The position numbers and the translations under genes are program-made. Below the pieces are notes generated by a model. The model was not told the origin of the DNA and searched no databases. It saw only the letters and a program-made list of their open reading frames with translations. A stretch of DNA of 64,000 nucleotides from Aeromicrobium endophyticum. GTDB taxonomy: Bacteria; Actinomycetota; Actinomycetes; Propionibacteriales; Nocardioidaceae. Of the stretch, positions 37,944-46,975 are shown piece by piece (positions within the stretch are counted from its first letter, which is position 1; each line of letters opens with the position of its first letter). The stretch covers positions 248,001 to 312,000 of the forward strand of contig NZ_QUBR01000003.1 in the NCBI RefSeq assembly GCF_003586285.1, read 5' to 3'.

Positions 37944-38931
37944 GCTGACGTCGTCGTCGGCCGGTTCCCCCGAAGGATCGACTGCGGCGACGATCGCCGC
38001 CGAGCGAGCGGCCGACCGCCGACGCCAGCGTGAGGCCCGACGCGAGGTCAAGCAGCTCGCGCGCGAGAAGCGGGCGGCTGCTCGTCGCGCGTTGGCCGCT
38101 CAGGCATCCGCTGTGCATGCGGTCGACCCCGAGCCGGTCGTCGATCCGCCGGCTGACGACGAGGTCGAGGCCGCGCTCGAGGACGTCGAGCCCCAGACCG
38201 TCCACGCCGAGGTCGTGACGGTGCCCGAGGTCGTCCACGACGAGCCGGCCCTGGACGAGCCTGTCCCGGACGAGCTTGCCCACGACGAGGCCGTCGCCGC
38301 CGAGCCCGTCCCGTTGGCCGAGGTGCTGGCGGCAGCGGGTGTCTTCGACCGTCCCGCCGAGCCCGCCCACGCCGAGCCCGCCCACGCCGAGCCCGCCGAC
38401 GCCGAACCGGGAGAGGTCGATCCCGCAGCATCGGCATCGGCGCGGGGGAGTGACGGGTCACGTGACTCCTCGACCGTCGGCCGCTCTGCCGGCACGTCGA
38501 CCCGCCGGCCGCGCCGGCGCGACCGCATCGTCGAGGCGCCACGCGGGCCGAAGACACCGCTGAGCCAGCGCCTGCGATCGCTGGGACGGTCCAAGGACAC
38601 TGAGGGCCGCCCGCAGCGGGGCCCCGGTGCCGGCAGGAAGCGGATCGTGTCGGTGCTGGCGGGCCTGGTCGGGGCCGTGGGTCTCCTGTGCTCGGTCGTG
38701 CTCGCGTTCGGGGCGCTGCTGGTGGCGCTCGACGCGACCGGCAGCGGGGTCTACGACTCGGTCGCGAGCCTCTGCGACGTCCTGGTCGGGCCGTTGCGCG
38801 ACGCCGTCTCGTTCACGGGCACCAAGGCCGACATGAAGGAGTCCCTGGTGGCCTGGGGGGCGGGGGCGATCGTGTACCTGGTGGTCGGCATCGTCGCGCA
38901 GTCCCTGCTGCGCTCGACGGTCGACGACTGA
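37924..38931 (+). CDS. Membrane-anchored C-terminal part of the coiled-coil protein, +1 frame
   Basis: These 335 residues continue the style of the upstream protein: a basic helical stretch ([19 protein letters not shown]), acidic Pro-rich repeats, AEPAH units, then two membrane segments ([24 protein letters not shown] and [19 protein letters not shown]). No ATG or GTG start with a ribosome site lies near the frame opening; the first alternative starts are TTG at 38092 and GTG at 38113, both inside clearly coding sequence. It is best seen as the C-terminus of one gene interrupted at the A7 tract, through mutation, sequencing error, slippage or phase variation. Confidence 0.7.
38356..38400 (+). 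repeat. Three 15-base tandem units (AEPAH)
   Basis: GCCGAGCCCGCCCAC occurs twice in tandem and a third time with one change; a partial fourth follows. The units are in frame and encode [10 protein letters not shown]. Confidence 0.85.
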
Positions 38932-39028
38932 GCGTCCGTCCCTGCCATCCGGTCGTATCGCCCGGTTCGGCGTCATGAAGTGCGTGCTGGCTGATCTTCA
39001 CAGGTGTCACGGTCCGTGACCCGATCGA

Positions 39029-39211
39029 ATGGACGCTCCCATGTTCTTCTCCCTCCTCGCAGCCGCCGTCGTCGCGGCCTTCGTGCTGTCGGTCGGCGCA
39101 GCCCTGCTCATCAGCACGCGGCGCGCAGCCGCCCTCGACGACGGGTCGATGGTCGACGTCGTGCTCGACCGCCGCAGGCATCCGCGGGTGGGCGATCGCT
39201 CGCGGGTGTGA
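39029..39211 (+). CDS. Small single-pass membrane protein, 60 residues
   Basis: The reading [20 protein letters not shown] continues as a single membrane helix (to about residue 29) followed by a basic, polar tail. Nearly every third base is G or C, as in true genes here, although no good ribosome site is visible. A second ATG at 39041 is an alternative start. It lies alone between the coiled-coil gene and etfB. Function unknown. Confidence 0.5.
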   Translation: MDAPMFFSLLAAAVVAAFVLSVGAALLISTRRAAALDDGSMVDVVLDRRRHPRVGDRSRV

Positions 39212-39251
39212 TCTACCGCATGCCACGCAGGTGTCGCCCCTTTTACTACGC

Positions 39252-39278
39252 TTGGGTAACATTTGGGTGACGTAGGGT
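39252..39278 (+). promoter_or_regulatory. Direct repeat and possible -10 in the etfB upstream region
   Basis: TTGGGTAAC (39252-39260) and TTGGGTGAC (39263-39271) are direct repeats 11 bases apart, followed by TAGGGT (39273-39278), a good -10. The 11-base period places both on the same face of the helix, as for an activator or a sigma/activator pair. The stretch is unusually AT-rich. Confidence 0.4.
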
Positions 39279-39379
39279 CGCCTCACTCGCCTGGTCGTGA
39301 GCCTGGCGATCCCACCCAGTCCACTGACTGACGCGGCGGCCGTCTGGTCGCCGTGCCCCAGATTCACAGGAGGGTCCTC

Positions 39380-40162
39380 GTGACCAAAATCGTTGTCGCT
39401 GTGAAGTACGTCCCGGACGCCACGGCCGACCGGACGTTCAGCGCCGATAACACCGTCGATCGCGCCGGTGTGGACGGTCTGTTGTCCGAGCTCGACGAGT
39501 ACGCGGTGGAGCAGGCGCTCCAGACCGTCGAGGCCGGTGACGGCGAGGTCGTCGTCCTGACCGTCGGTCCCGATCAGGCCGCGGACGCGGTCCGCAAGGC
39601 GCTGCAGATGGGTGCCGACTCCGGCATCCACGTCCAGGACGACGCCATCCACGGCTCCGACGCGTTCGCGACGTCCGAGATCCTGGCCAAGGCGATCGAG
39701 AAGGTGGGCGACTACGACCTGCTGTTCTTCGGCATGGCCTCGACCGACGCGGGCCTGGGTGTCGTCCCGACCCTCGTGGCCGAGCGTCTGGGTCTCCCGG
39801 CGGTCACCTTCGCCTCGGAGATCACGGTCGACGGCGACACGGTCAAGATCCGCCGCGACGGCGACGTCGCGACGCAGGAGATCGAGGGCACGGGCAAGCT
39901 CGTGGTCTCGGTGACCGACCAGACCGGCGAGGCCCGCTACCCGTCGTTCAAGGGCATCATGGCGGCCAAGAAGAAGCCCGTCGAGGAGTGGTCGCTGGCC
40001 GACCTCGGCCTCGATGCCGGCTCGGTGGGCCTCGACAACGCCTGGACCAAGGTCGAGTCGTTCGAGCCCCGTCCGCCGCGCACCGCCGGCGAGATCGTCA
40101 CCGACGAGGGAGACGGCGGCGCCAAGCTCGTCGAGTTCCTCGCGTCCAAGAAGTTCGTCTGA
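39380..40162 (+). CDS. etfB: Electron transfer flavoprotein beta subunit
   Basis: This 260-residue subunit binds AMP and pairs with EtfA to carry electrons from acyl-CoA dehydrogenases to the ETF:quinone oxidoreductase. It starts TKIVVAVKYVPDATADRTF; the family signature lies around residues 160-180 (VEGTGKLVVSVTDQTGEARYPSFKGIMAAKKK). The GTG at 39380 has AGGAGGG seven bases upstream. etfA follows after 13 bases. It fits with the acyl-CoA genes at the start of the window. Confidence 0.96.
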   Translation: MTKIVVAVKYVPDATADRTFSADNTVDRAGVDGLLSELDEYAVEQALQTVEAGDGEVVVLTVGPDQAADAVRKALQMGADSGIHVQDDAIHGSDAFATSEILAKAIEKVGDYDLLFFGMASTDAGLGVVPTLVAERLGLPAVTFASEITVDGDTVKIRRDGDVATQEIEGTGKLVVSVTDQTGEARYPSFKGIMAAKKKPVEEWSLADLGLDAGSVGLDNAWTKVESFEPRPPRTAGEIVTDEGDGGAKLVEFLASKKFV

Positions 40163-40175
40163 GAGGCCTGAACAC

Positions 40176-41123
40176 ATGACTGAAGTACTCGTCCTCATCG
40201 ACGCTCCCGACGGCAAGGTCACCAAGCCCTCGCTCGAGCTGCTCACGATCGCCCGCCGCATCGGCGAGCCGTCGGCCGTCGTGTTCGGCGACGCCGACAC
40301 CGGCGTGCTCGCCGAGCACGGCGCCGAGAAGATCTACACCTACGACGACGCGGTCTACTCCGACTACCTCGTCGGCCCCAAGGCCGAGGCCCTGACGCAG
40401 CTGGTCGGCGAGGTCAGCCCGGCCGCGGTGCTGACCGGCTCGTCCACCGAGGGCAAGGAGATCAGCGCCCGCGTGGCGCTGAAGACCCAGTCGGGCTGGA
40501 TCGGCGACGCCGTCGACGTCCAGGCCGACGGCGGCACGATCACCACGACGCAGTCGGTCTTCGCCGGCAACTTCACGGTGCAGTCGCAGGTCACCCAGGG
40601 TGCGCCGGTCATCTCGGTCAAGCCCAACTCGGTGGCCCCCGAGGCCGCCGCGGGTGCGGGCACGGTCGAGGCCAAGACGGCCGACATCTCCGACGGTGCC
40701 AAGGGCGCCAAGATCACGTCGTCCAAGGAGAAGGCCGCCTCGGGTCGCCCCGAGCTGACCGAGGCCGCGATCGTGGTCTCGGGCGGTCGCGGCACCGGCG
40801 GCGACTTCACCGAGGTCGAGGCGTTCGCCGACAGCCTCGGTGCGGCCGTGGGCGCCTCGCGCGCCGCGGTCGACTCCGGCTGGTACCCGCACAGCTTCCA
40901 GGTCGGTCAGACGGGCAAGACGGTCTCGCCGCAGCTGTACGTCGCCAACGGCATCTCCGGAGCGATCCAGCACCGCGCCGGCATGCAGACGTCCAAGACG
41001 ATCGTCGCGGTCAACAAGGACGACGAGGCCCCGATCTTCGAGCTCGTCGACTTCGGCGTGGTCGGCGACCTGAAGGCCGTCCTGCCCCAGGCCACCGACG
41101 AGGTCAAGAAGCGCAAGGGCTGA
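40176..41123 (+). CDS. etfA: Electron transfer flavoprotein alpha subunit
   Basis: The 315-residue FAD-binding subunit of ETF. The C-terminal FAD domain shows [53 protein letters not shown] and [24 protein letters not shown], all diagnostic. It follows etfB after 13 bases and is ended by a strong hairpin at 41145-41183. Confidence 0.96.
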   Translation: MTEVLVLIDAPDGKVTKPSLELLTIARRIGEPSAVVFGDADTGVLAEHGAEKIYTYDDAVYSDYLVGPKAEALTQLVGEVSPAAVLTGSSTEGKEISARVALKTQSGWIGDAVDVQADGGTITTTQSVFAGNFTVQSQVTQGAPVISVKPNSVAPEAAAGAGTVEAKTADISDGAKGAKITSSKEKAASGRPELTEAAIVVSGGRGTGGDFTEVEAFADSLGAAVGASRAAVDSGWYPHSFQVGQTGKTVSPQLYVANGISGAIQHRAGMQTSKTIVAVNKDDEAPIFELVDFGVVGDLKAVLPQATDEVKKRKG

Positions 41124-41144
41124 CCAGCCCCCGCGCGTCCCACG

Positions 41145-41183
41145 ACGACCGGCTCGCCCCTCTCCGGGGCGGGCCGGTCGTCT
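41145..41183 (+). terminator. Hairpin terminator after etfA
   Basis: ACGACCGGC pairs with GCCGGTCGT around an inner GCCCC/GGGGC stem and a short loop, giving about 14 pairs; TCTTGCTGCTT follows, a weak T-rich run. It isolates etfBA from the transporter operon. Confidence 0.75.
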
Positions 41184-41240
41184 TGCTGCTTGAGACGCAC
41201 CGTCACCGCTCGGACCATCTGGGATGACACTGCGGGACTA

Positions 41241-41270
41241 TTGACTTTTTTGGTGTCACTTTGGTTAAGC
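41241..41270 (+). promoter_or_regulatory. Predicted oppA promoter in an AT-rich island
   Basis: TTGACT at 41241-41246 is followed after 18 bases by TTAAGC (41265-41270). The run TTGACTTTTTTGG is the most AT-rich stretch of the region. The start codon lies 90 bases downstream, leaving a long leader. Confidence 0.45.
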
Positions 41271-41360
41271 GGGCTCAGAGTGCTGTTCGGCGACCCGTGC
41301 GCGGTGATAGTCATAGGGAGCGCGCGCCAGCGCGCACCTGACTCATCACAGGAGGACTAC

Positions 41361-43010
41361 ATGCGACTCACCCGGCGAACACGCCTTGCGGGAGTGGCCA
41401 TGATCGCCGCCGCCAGCCTCACCCTGGCAGCCTGCGGCGGCGGCAGCGACAGCGAGGGCGGCAGCGGCGGTGGCAGTGGCGACAACGTCATCACGGTCTA
41501 CGGCACCAACCCCCAGAACCCGCTGATCCCCACGGCCACCAACGAGGTCGGCGGCGGCGACCCGCTCAACAACCTGTTCTCCGGTCTGACCGCGTACAAC
41601 TCCGACGGCTCGACCGTCAACGAGGTCGCCGAGTCCATCGAGCCCAACGACGACAAGACGCTCTGGACCGTCAAGCTCAAGCCCTGGAAGTTCACCGACG
41701 GCACCGACGTGACCGCCGAGTCGTTCGTCAAGGCCTGGAACTACGGCGCCAACGCGGCCAACAAGCAGCTCAACAACTACTTCTTCTACCCGATCGAGGG
41801 CACCGACGACAACGGCAACACCCTCGACGACGCCACGGAGATCTCCGGCCTGAAGGTCATCGACCCGACGTCCTTCACGATCAAGCTCAAGAAGCCCGAG
41901 TCGGACTTCCCGCTGCGCCTCGGCTACTCGGCCTACTTCCCGGTGCCTGACGCGGCCTACGACTCCAGCGGCAAGATCACCAAGGCGTACGGCGAGCGTC
42001 CGATCGGCAACGGCCCGTACCAGCTCACCAAGTCGGGCTGGGAGCGCAACAAGCAGATCGCGATGGAGCCCAACCCCGACTACACGGGCTCGCACAAGCC
42101 CGAGAACAAGGGTCTGGTCTTCAAGTTCTACGCCGGCGGCGGCACCGACGCGGCCTACACCGACGTCCAGTCCAACAACCTCGACGTCCTCGACCAGGTC
42201 CCGCCGAGCGCGCTCAAGACCTTCGAGAAGGACAGCAAGATCAACGCCTTCAACGAGGCCGGCTCGAACTTCTCGTCGTTCACGATCCCCGAGCGCCTGA
42301 AGCACTTCTCGGGTGAAGAGGGCCAGCTGCGCCGCGCCGCCATCTCGATGGCGATCAACCGCAAGCTGATCACCGAGAAGATCTTCAACAACACGCGTAC
42401 CCCCGCGACCGACTTCACGTCCCCGGTGCTCGACGGCTGGACCAAGGACGTTCCCGGCAACGAGGTGCTGCAGTACAACGCGGACGAGGCCAAGAAGAAG
42501 TGGGCCGAGGCCGACGCGATCTCGAAGTGGGACGGCAGCTTCCAGCTGGCCTTCAACAACGACGGTGCCGGCAACAAGGAGTTCGCCGACGCGGTCACCA
42601 ACCAGATCTCGACGGTGCTGGGCATCGACTCGAGCCCCAAGCCGTACCCGACGTTCGACGAGCTCCGCAAGGAGGTCACCGACCGCACGATCAAGACGGC
42701 GTTCCGTACCGGCTGGCAGGCCGACTACCCGTCGATGCTCAACTACCTGGGCCCGATCTACGCCACCAAGGCCGGATCGAACGACGGTGACTACAGCAAC
42801 AAGCAGTTCGACAACCTGATCTCCGAGGCCTCCTCGGCCGAGGGTGACGCTCGCTACGACCTGATCAGCCAGGCGCAGACCCTGCTCCTGACCGATCTGC
42901 CGGCGGTCCCGCTGTGGTACCAGAACGCCACCGCGGCCACCTCGAAGGACCTCAAGGGCTTCGAGTTCAACTGGCAGCAGAAGCCGGACTACTACAAGCT
43001 CACGAAGTAG
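41361..43010 (+). CDS. oppA: Oligopeptide ABC transporter substrate-binding lipoprotein
   Basis: This 549-residue SBP_bac_5 family protein binds peptides outside the membrane and feeds the OppBC channel. A signal peptide ends in lipobox LAAC with the acylated cysteine at about residue 25, followed by a Gly/Ser linker. Conserved segments include DGTDVTAESFVKAWNYG, YQLTKSGWERNKQIAMEPNPDYTG and the C-terminal LPAVPLWYQN. AGGAGG lies six bases before the ATG. A GC-rich hairpin separates it from oppB, typical where the binding protein is needed in excess. Confidence 0.93.
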   Translation: MRLTRRTRLAGVAMIAAASLTLAACGGGSDSEGGSGGGSGDNVITVYGTNPQNPLIPTATNEVGGGDPLNNLFSGLTAYNSDGSTVNEVAESIEPNDDKTLWTVKLKPWKFTDGTDVTAESFVKAWNYGANAANKQLNNYFFYPIEGTDDNGNTLDDATEISGLKVIDPTSFTIKLKKPESDFPLRLGYSAYFPVPDAAYDSSGKITKAYGERPIGNGPYQLTKSGWERNKQIAMEPNPDYTGSHKPENKGLVFKFYAGGGTDAAYTDVQSNNLDVLDQVPPSALKTFEKDSKINAFNEAGSNFSSFTIPERLKHFSGEEGQLRRAAISMAINRKLITEKIFNNTRTPATDFTSPVLDGWTKDVPGNEVLQYNADEAKKKWAEADAISKWDGSFQLAFNNDGAGNKEFADAVTNQISTVLGIDSSPKPYPTFDELRKEVTDRTIKTAFRTGWQADYPSMLNYLGPIYATKAGSNDGDYSNKQFDNLISEASSAEGDARYDLISQAQTLLLTDLPAVPLWYQNATAATSKDLKGFEFNWQQKPDYYKLTK

Positions 43011-43030
43011 TCGTCCAGCGCGTGTGACGG

Positions 43031-43063
43031 GACGGAGGTAGCCCCACGAGGGCTGCCTCCGTC
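43031..43063 (+). terminator. Attenuator-like hairpin between oppA and oppB
   Basis: GACGGAGGTAGCCC (43031-43044) pairs with GGGCTGCCTCCGTC (43050-43063) with one G-U pair and a five-base loop. There is no U-tract, so it may stabilise oppA mRNA or partly stop transcription. Confidence 0.65.
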
Positions 43064-43173
43064 TCGTCCGCGCGCGGCCGGAGTCCTCCGGCCCGGCGCC
43101 GCTCGGACCGCGGGAGTACCGTGGCCGGAGTCCGCGCGGGCTTCAATCCCCCCATGACCTCAGGAGGTCAATC

Positions 43174-44100
43174 GTGTGGTGGTACGTCGGCAAGCGATTG
43201 CTGCAAACCATTCCGGTGTTCCTCGGTGCGACGCTGATCCTGTTCATCCTGCTGAAGCTCCGCCCGGGTGACCCGATCCTCAACCTCGCCGGCAACAAGC
43301 CCGTCTCGCAGGAGGTCCGCGACGCCCTCGCCGCGCAGTACCACCTCGACGACCCGTTGTTCGTGCAGTGGCTGCAGTTCGCCAAGAACGCCATCACCCT
43401 GAACTTCGGTGAGACCTTCGCAGGCCAGCCGGTCTTCGACCTCATCAAGCAGACGTTCCCCGTCACGGTCGTGCTGGCCGTCATGGCCCTCGCCATCGAC
43501 GCGATCCTCGGCATCACGCTGGGCACGATCGCCGGACTGCGACGCAACGGCTGGTTCGACTCGTCGGCGCTCGTCGTCTCGCTGCTGCTGCTGTCGGTGC
43601 CGATCTTCGTGGTCGGCTTCGTCATGCAGCTCGTGTTCGGCGTCAAGCTCGGCTGGGTCGAGCCGACCGTCGGTCCCGACTGGAACATCGGCAAGCTGCT
43701 CCTGCCGGCCATCGTGCTGGCGATCGCCAACTTCGCGTACACGATCCGCCTCACGCGCACGTCGGTCGCCGAGAACCTCACCGCAGACCACGTCCGCACG
43801 GCCCGGGCCAAGGGCCTGTCCAACGGCCTGGTGGTGCGCCGCCACGTGCTGCGCAACTCGCTCGTGCCGGTCGTCACGTACATCGGCATCAACCTCGGAT
43901 CGCTGATGGCCGGCGCCATCATCACCGAGACGATCTTCAACATCCCTGGCATCGGCAACGCGGCGTACACCGCCATCCAGAAGGGCGAGACCTCCACGGT
44001 CGTGGCGATCGTGACCTTCATGGTCCTGGTCTACGTCCTGATGAGCCTGCTCGTCGATCTGATCTACGCCGTACTCGACCCGAGGATCCGCTATGTCTGA
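43174..44100 (+). CDS. oppB: Oligopeptide ABC transporter permease OppB
   Basis: The 308-residue inner-membrane permease has six membrane segments, starting MWWYVGKRLLQTIPVFLGATLILFILL. The EAA loop that docks the ATPase is seen in HVRTARAKGLSNGLVVRRHVLRNSLVPVV. The GTG start has AGGAGG just upstream. It overlaps oppC by eight bases. Confidence 0.94.
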   Translation: MWWYVGKRLLQTIPVFLGATLILFILLKLRPGDPILNLAGNKPVSQEVRDALAAQYHLDDPLFVQWLQFAKNAITLNFGETFAGQPVFDLIKQTFPVTVVLAVMALAIDAILGITLGTIAGLRRNGWFDSSALVVSLLLLSVPIFVVGFVMQLVFGVKLGWVEPTVGPDWNIGKLLLPAIVLAIANFAYTIRLTRTSVAENLTADHVRTARAKGLSNGLVVRRHVLRNSLVPVVTYIGINLGSLMAGAIITETIFNIPGIGNAAYTAIQKGETSTVVAIVTFMVLVYVLMSLLVDLIYAVLDPRIRYV

Positions 44101-45064
44101 CATCCGCCCGGGGCAGGAGCGTTACGTCGCCCCCATCGACGAGACCCCGCTGCGCGCGATCGACGCCGTCAACGTCGACGCGGTGCCCGAGAACCAGTGG
44201 AAGGAAGCCTGGAAGCGTCTGCGCACCTCGGTGCTGTTCTGGCTGGCGACCGGCATCCTTCTGGTGATCGCGGCGATGATCTTCTTCCCGTCGCTGTTCA
44301 CGGGTGCGGACCCCAAGTCCGCCGACCTGATGAACAGCTTCTCGCCGCCGAGCGACGGACACCCGTTCGGCTACACCCAGCAGGGCGCGGACGTCTGGGC
44401 TCGTACCGTGCACGGGGCCCGGGCCTCGGTCGCGGTCGGCGTGCTCACGACGATCATCGTCGCCGTCCTCGGCATCATCACGGGCGCCATCGCGGGCTTC
44501 TACGGCGGCATCGTCGACACGCTGATCTCGCGCTTCAGCGACATCTTCTTCTCGATCCCGCTGCTGTTGGCCTGCATCGTGGTCATCTCGGTGCTGAACA
44601 ACACCTTCCCTGAGCGTGGGTTCTGGGGATCGGTGTTCGTGGTGGTGGCGGCCCTGTCGCTGTTCGCCTGGCCGCAGATCACCCGTCAGATGCGCGGCGC
44701 GGTGCTGGAGATCAAGAACCTCGAGTTCGTCGACGCCGCCACGGCGATCGGCGCGTCGAAGATGAAGAACCTGCGTCGCCACATCGTGCCCAACGCCCTG
44801 GCGCCGGTCATCGTGGCCTCGACGATCTCGCTCGGCGTGTTCATCGTCGCTGAGTCGTCGCTGTCGTTCCTCGGGCTCGGCCTGCCGGCCAACGTCGTCT
44901 CGTGGGGCAATGACATCTCGGCCGCGCAGAGCCAGGTGCGTTCCGGTCAGAACCTCCAGGTGATGTTCGTGCCGGCTGCGGCCCTGGCCATCACCGTGCT
45001 GGGCTTCATCCTGCTGGGTGAGGCCGTCCGCGAGGCACTCGACCCGAAGGCGAGGAAGAAGTGA
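44093..45064 (+). CDS. oppC: Oligopeptide ABC transporter permease OppC
   Basis: The 323-residue partner of OppB has an N-terminal OppC_N segment with one membrane helix (VLFWLATGILLVIAAMIFF) and then five more helices. The EAA loop is FVDAATAIGASKMKNLRRHIVPNALAPV. The periplasm-side motif HPFGYTQQGADVWART is typical for dipeptide/oligopeptide permeases. It overlaps both neighbours by a few bases, so translation is coupled. Confidence 0.94.
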   Translation: MSDIRPGQERYVAPIDETPLRAIDAVNVDAVPENQWKEAWKRLRTSVLFWLATGILLVIAAMIFFPSLFTGADPKSADLMNSFSPPSDGHPFGYTQQGADVWARTVHGARASVAVGVLTTIIVAVLGIITGAIAGFYGGIVDTLISRFSDIFFSIPLLLACIVVISVLNNTFPERGFWGSVFVVVAALSLFAWPQITRQMRGAVLEIKNLEFVDAATAIGASKMKNLRRHIVPNALAPVIVASTISLGVFIVAESSLSFLGLGLPANVVSWGNDISAAQSQVRSGQNLQVMFVPAAALAITVLGFILLGEAVREALDPKARKK

Positions 45065-46782
45065 ACGCCGTGAATGACACCACCCCGCTGCTGCAGGTCA
45101 AGAACCTGACCGTCGGCTTCCGCGCCGGCAAGGAGCTGCTGACGGCCGTCGACGGCGCCGACCTGACCATCTACCGCGGCCAGACCGTCGCGATCGTCGG
45201 CGAGTCGGGTTCGGGCAAGTCGACGCTCGCGCACGCCGTCATCGGCCTGCTGCCCGGCAACGGGCACGTCAGCGGTGGCGAGATCCTCTTCGACGGCAAC
45301 GACATCGCCCACGCCCGCAAGGACGCGATCATGGCGCTGCGTGGCTCGTCGATCGGCCTCGTGCCGCAGGACCCGATGTCCAACCTCAACCCGTTGTGGC
45401 GGGTCGGCACCCAGATCAAGGAGGCGCTGGTCGCCAACGGCGTCGCCAAGGGTGCCGCCGCCGACCAGCGGGTCGTCGAGCTGCTCGAGGAGGCCGGCCT
45501 GCCCGACGCCGAGCGTCGAGCACGCCAGTACCCGCACGAGTTCTCCGGCGGCATGCGTCAGCGCGCGTTGATCGCGATGGGCCTGGCCGCCCGTCCGCAG
45601 CTGTTGATCGCCGACGAGCCGACCTCGGCCCTCGACGTCACGGTGCAGAAGCAGATCCTCGACCACCTCGACCAGCTGACCGACACGCTGGGCGTCGCGG
45701 TCATGCTGATCACGCACGACCTGGGGCTGGCCGCCGAGCGCGCCGACCACCTGGTCGTGATGTACCGCGGCCGGGTCGTCGAGTCCGGACCGGCACTCGA
45801 CATCCTGCAGGACCCCCAGCACCCCTACACCAAGCGTCTCGTGTCGTCCGCGCCGTCGCTGGCCTCGCAGCGGCTGTCGTCGCAGCGGGCCCGCGCCGAG
45901 GTGCGCGAGCAGGCGGTGCAGACAGCGGCCGAGATCGCCGCTGAGGTCTCGCACAGCGAGTCCCAGCTCGGCGAGGGGCGCGACGACATCGTCGTGGTCG
46001 AGAACCTCACGAAGATCTTCAAGCTGCGCGGCGCCAAGCCGTGGCAGTCGGTCGACTTCGCGGCGGTCGACGATGTCTCGTTCCGTCTGCGCCGCGGCAC
46101 GACCACCGCGATCGTGGGGGAGTCGGGCTCGGGCAAGTCGACCGTCGCCCGCATGGTGCTCGACCTGCTGCCGCCGACGTCGGGCACCGTGATGTTCGAC
46201 GGCAAGAACCTGCGCGACCTGAAGAGCAAGACCGACCGGCTGAGGCTGCGACGTCAGATGCAACCGGTGTTCCAGAACCCGTACGCGTCGCTCGACCCGC
46301 TGTACTCGATCTACCAGTCGATCGCCGAGCCGCTGAACACGCACGACGTGGGCACCAAGAAGGAGCGCGAGGCCAAGGTGCGTGACCTGCTCGACAAGGT
46401 CTCGCTGCCGACGACGGTCATGTCGCGCTATCCCGGCGAGCTCTCGGGCGGCCAGCGTCAGCGCGTCGCGATCGCCCGGGCGCTGGCGCTCGATCCCGAG
46501 GTCGTGATCTGCGACGAGGCCGTCTCGGCCCTCGACGTCCTGGTGCAGGCGCAGATCCTCGAGCTGCTCAACGACCTGCAGGCCGAGCTGGGTCTCAGCT
46601 ATCTGTTCATCACGCACGACCTCGCCGTCGTGCGGCAGATCGCCGACAACGTGCTGGTCATGCAGAACGGCAAGGTCGTCGAGTCGTCCTCGGTCTCCGA
46701 GGTGTTCGACAACCCGCGCGAGGCCTACACGCAGCGGCTGCTCGACGCCATCCCCGGAGGCTCGATCCCCCTCGGCGCCTGA
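45061..46782 (+). CDS. oppD: Oligopeptide ABC transporter ATPase, fused OppD-OppF
   Basis: One 573-residue chain contains both ATPase halves that are two genes in E. coli. Half one has Walker A GESGSGKS (47-54), signature [15 protein letters not shown] and Walker [13 protein letters not shown]. Half two has Walker A GESGSGKS (353-360), signature [15 protein letters not shown] and Walker [13 protein letters not shown]. The oligopeptide-specific C-terminal segment is seen after the first half ([12 protein letters not shown]) and the second ([17 protein letters not shown]). Both halves look active. The GTG overlaps oppC. Confidence 0.95.
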   Translation: MNAVNDTTPLLQVKNLTVGFRAGKELLTAVDGADLTIYRGQTVAIVGESGSGKSTLAHAVIGLLPGNGHVSGGEILFDGNDIAHARKDAIMALRGSSIGLVPQDPMSNLNPLWRVGTQIKEALVANGVAKGAAADQRVVELLEEAGLPDAERRARQYPHEFSGGMRQRALIAMGLAARPQLLIADEPTSALDVTVQKQILDHLDQLTDTLGVAVMLITHDLGLAAERADHLVVMYRGRVVESGPALDILQDPQHPYTKRLVSSAPSLASQRLSSQRARAEVREQAVQTAAEIAAEVSHSESQLGEGRDDIVVVENLTKIFKLRGAKPWQSVDFAAVDDVSFRLRRGTTTAIVGESGSGKSTVARMVLDLLPPTSGTVMFDGKNLRDLKSKTDRLRLRRQMQPVFQNPYASLDPLYSIYQSIAEPLNTHDVGTKKEREAKVRDLLDKVSLPTTVMSRYPGELSGGQRQRVAIARALALDPEVVICDEAVSALDVLVQAQILELLNDLQAELGLSYLFITHDLAVVRQIADNVLVMQNGKVVESSSVSEVFDNPREAYTQRLLDAIPGGSIPLGA

Positions 46783-46808
46783 CCGGTTCCTGGTGCCGCG
46801 CGGCACTC

Positions 46809-46890
46809 CGCGAGTGGCGCAGTTTGGTCTTTGTGAGACGGCGTGTCTGACCAAGTTGCGCCACTCGCGGGCTTGAATGCGCCACTCGCG
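46809..46890. repeat. Palindromic element, family 1 copy B
   Basis: Arms at 46810-46821 and 46857-46869 enclose 35 bases with the same TGAGACGGCGTGTC core; the tail arm is at 46878-46890. In this copy the bases just inside the arms also pair (GTTTGGTC with GACCAAGT, two of them G-U). A 14-base palindrome GTGCCGCGCGGCAC (46793-46806) precedes it. The element separates oppDF from the SOS operon. Confidence 0.9.
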
Positions 46891-46940
46891 AGCCGGTGGG
46901 CCAGGCTGTGTCCGATCCCTGGGACGAGGCCGGTGCGAGA

Positions 46941-46969
46941 TTGACTCGTTCGAACAGATGTTCGATCAT
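46941..46969 (+). promoter_or_regulatory. SOS promoter of imuA'-imuB with LexA box
   Basis: TCGAACAGATGTTCGA at 46950-46965 is a perfect TCGAAC-N4-GTTCGA LexA box of the mycobacterial type. It lies between -35 TTGACT (46941-46946) and -10 GATCAT (46964-46969), 17 bases apart. The GTG start follows six bases after the -10, so the mRNA is probably leaderless. Confidence 0.9.
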
Positions 46970-46975
46970 GGCTAG

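Noticed and set aside
38092..38931. An independent gene starting at TTG 38092
   Set aside because: No ribosome site or promoter is present, and coding-like sequence continues upstream in the same frame to the A7 tract, so it reads as the C-terminus of the preceding gene.
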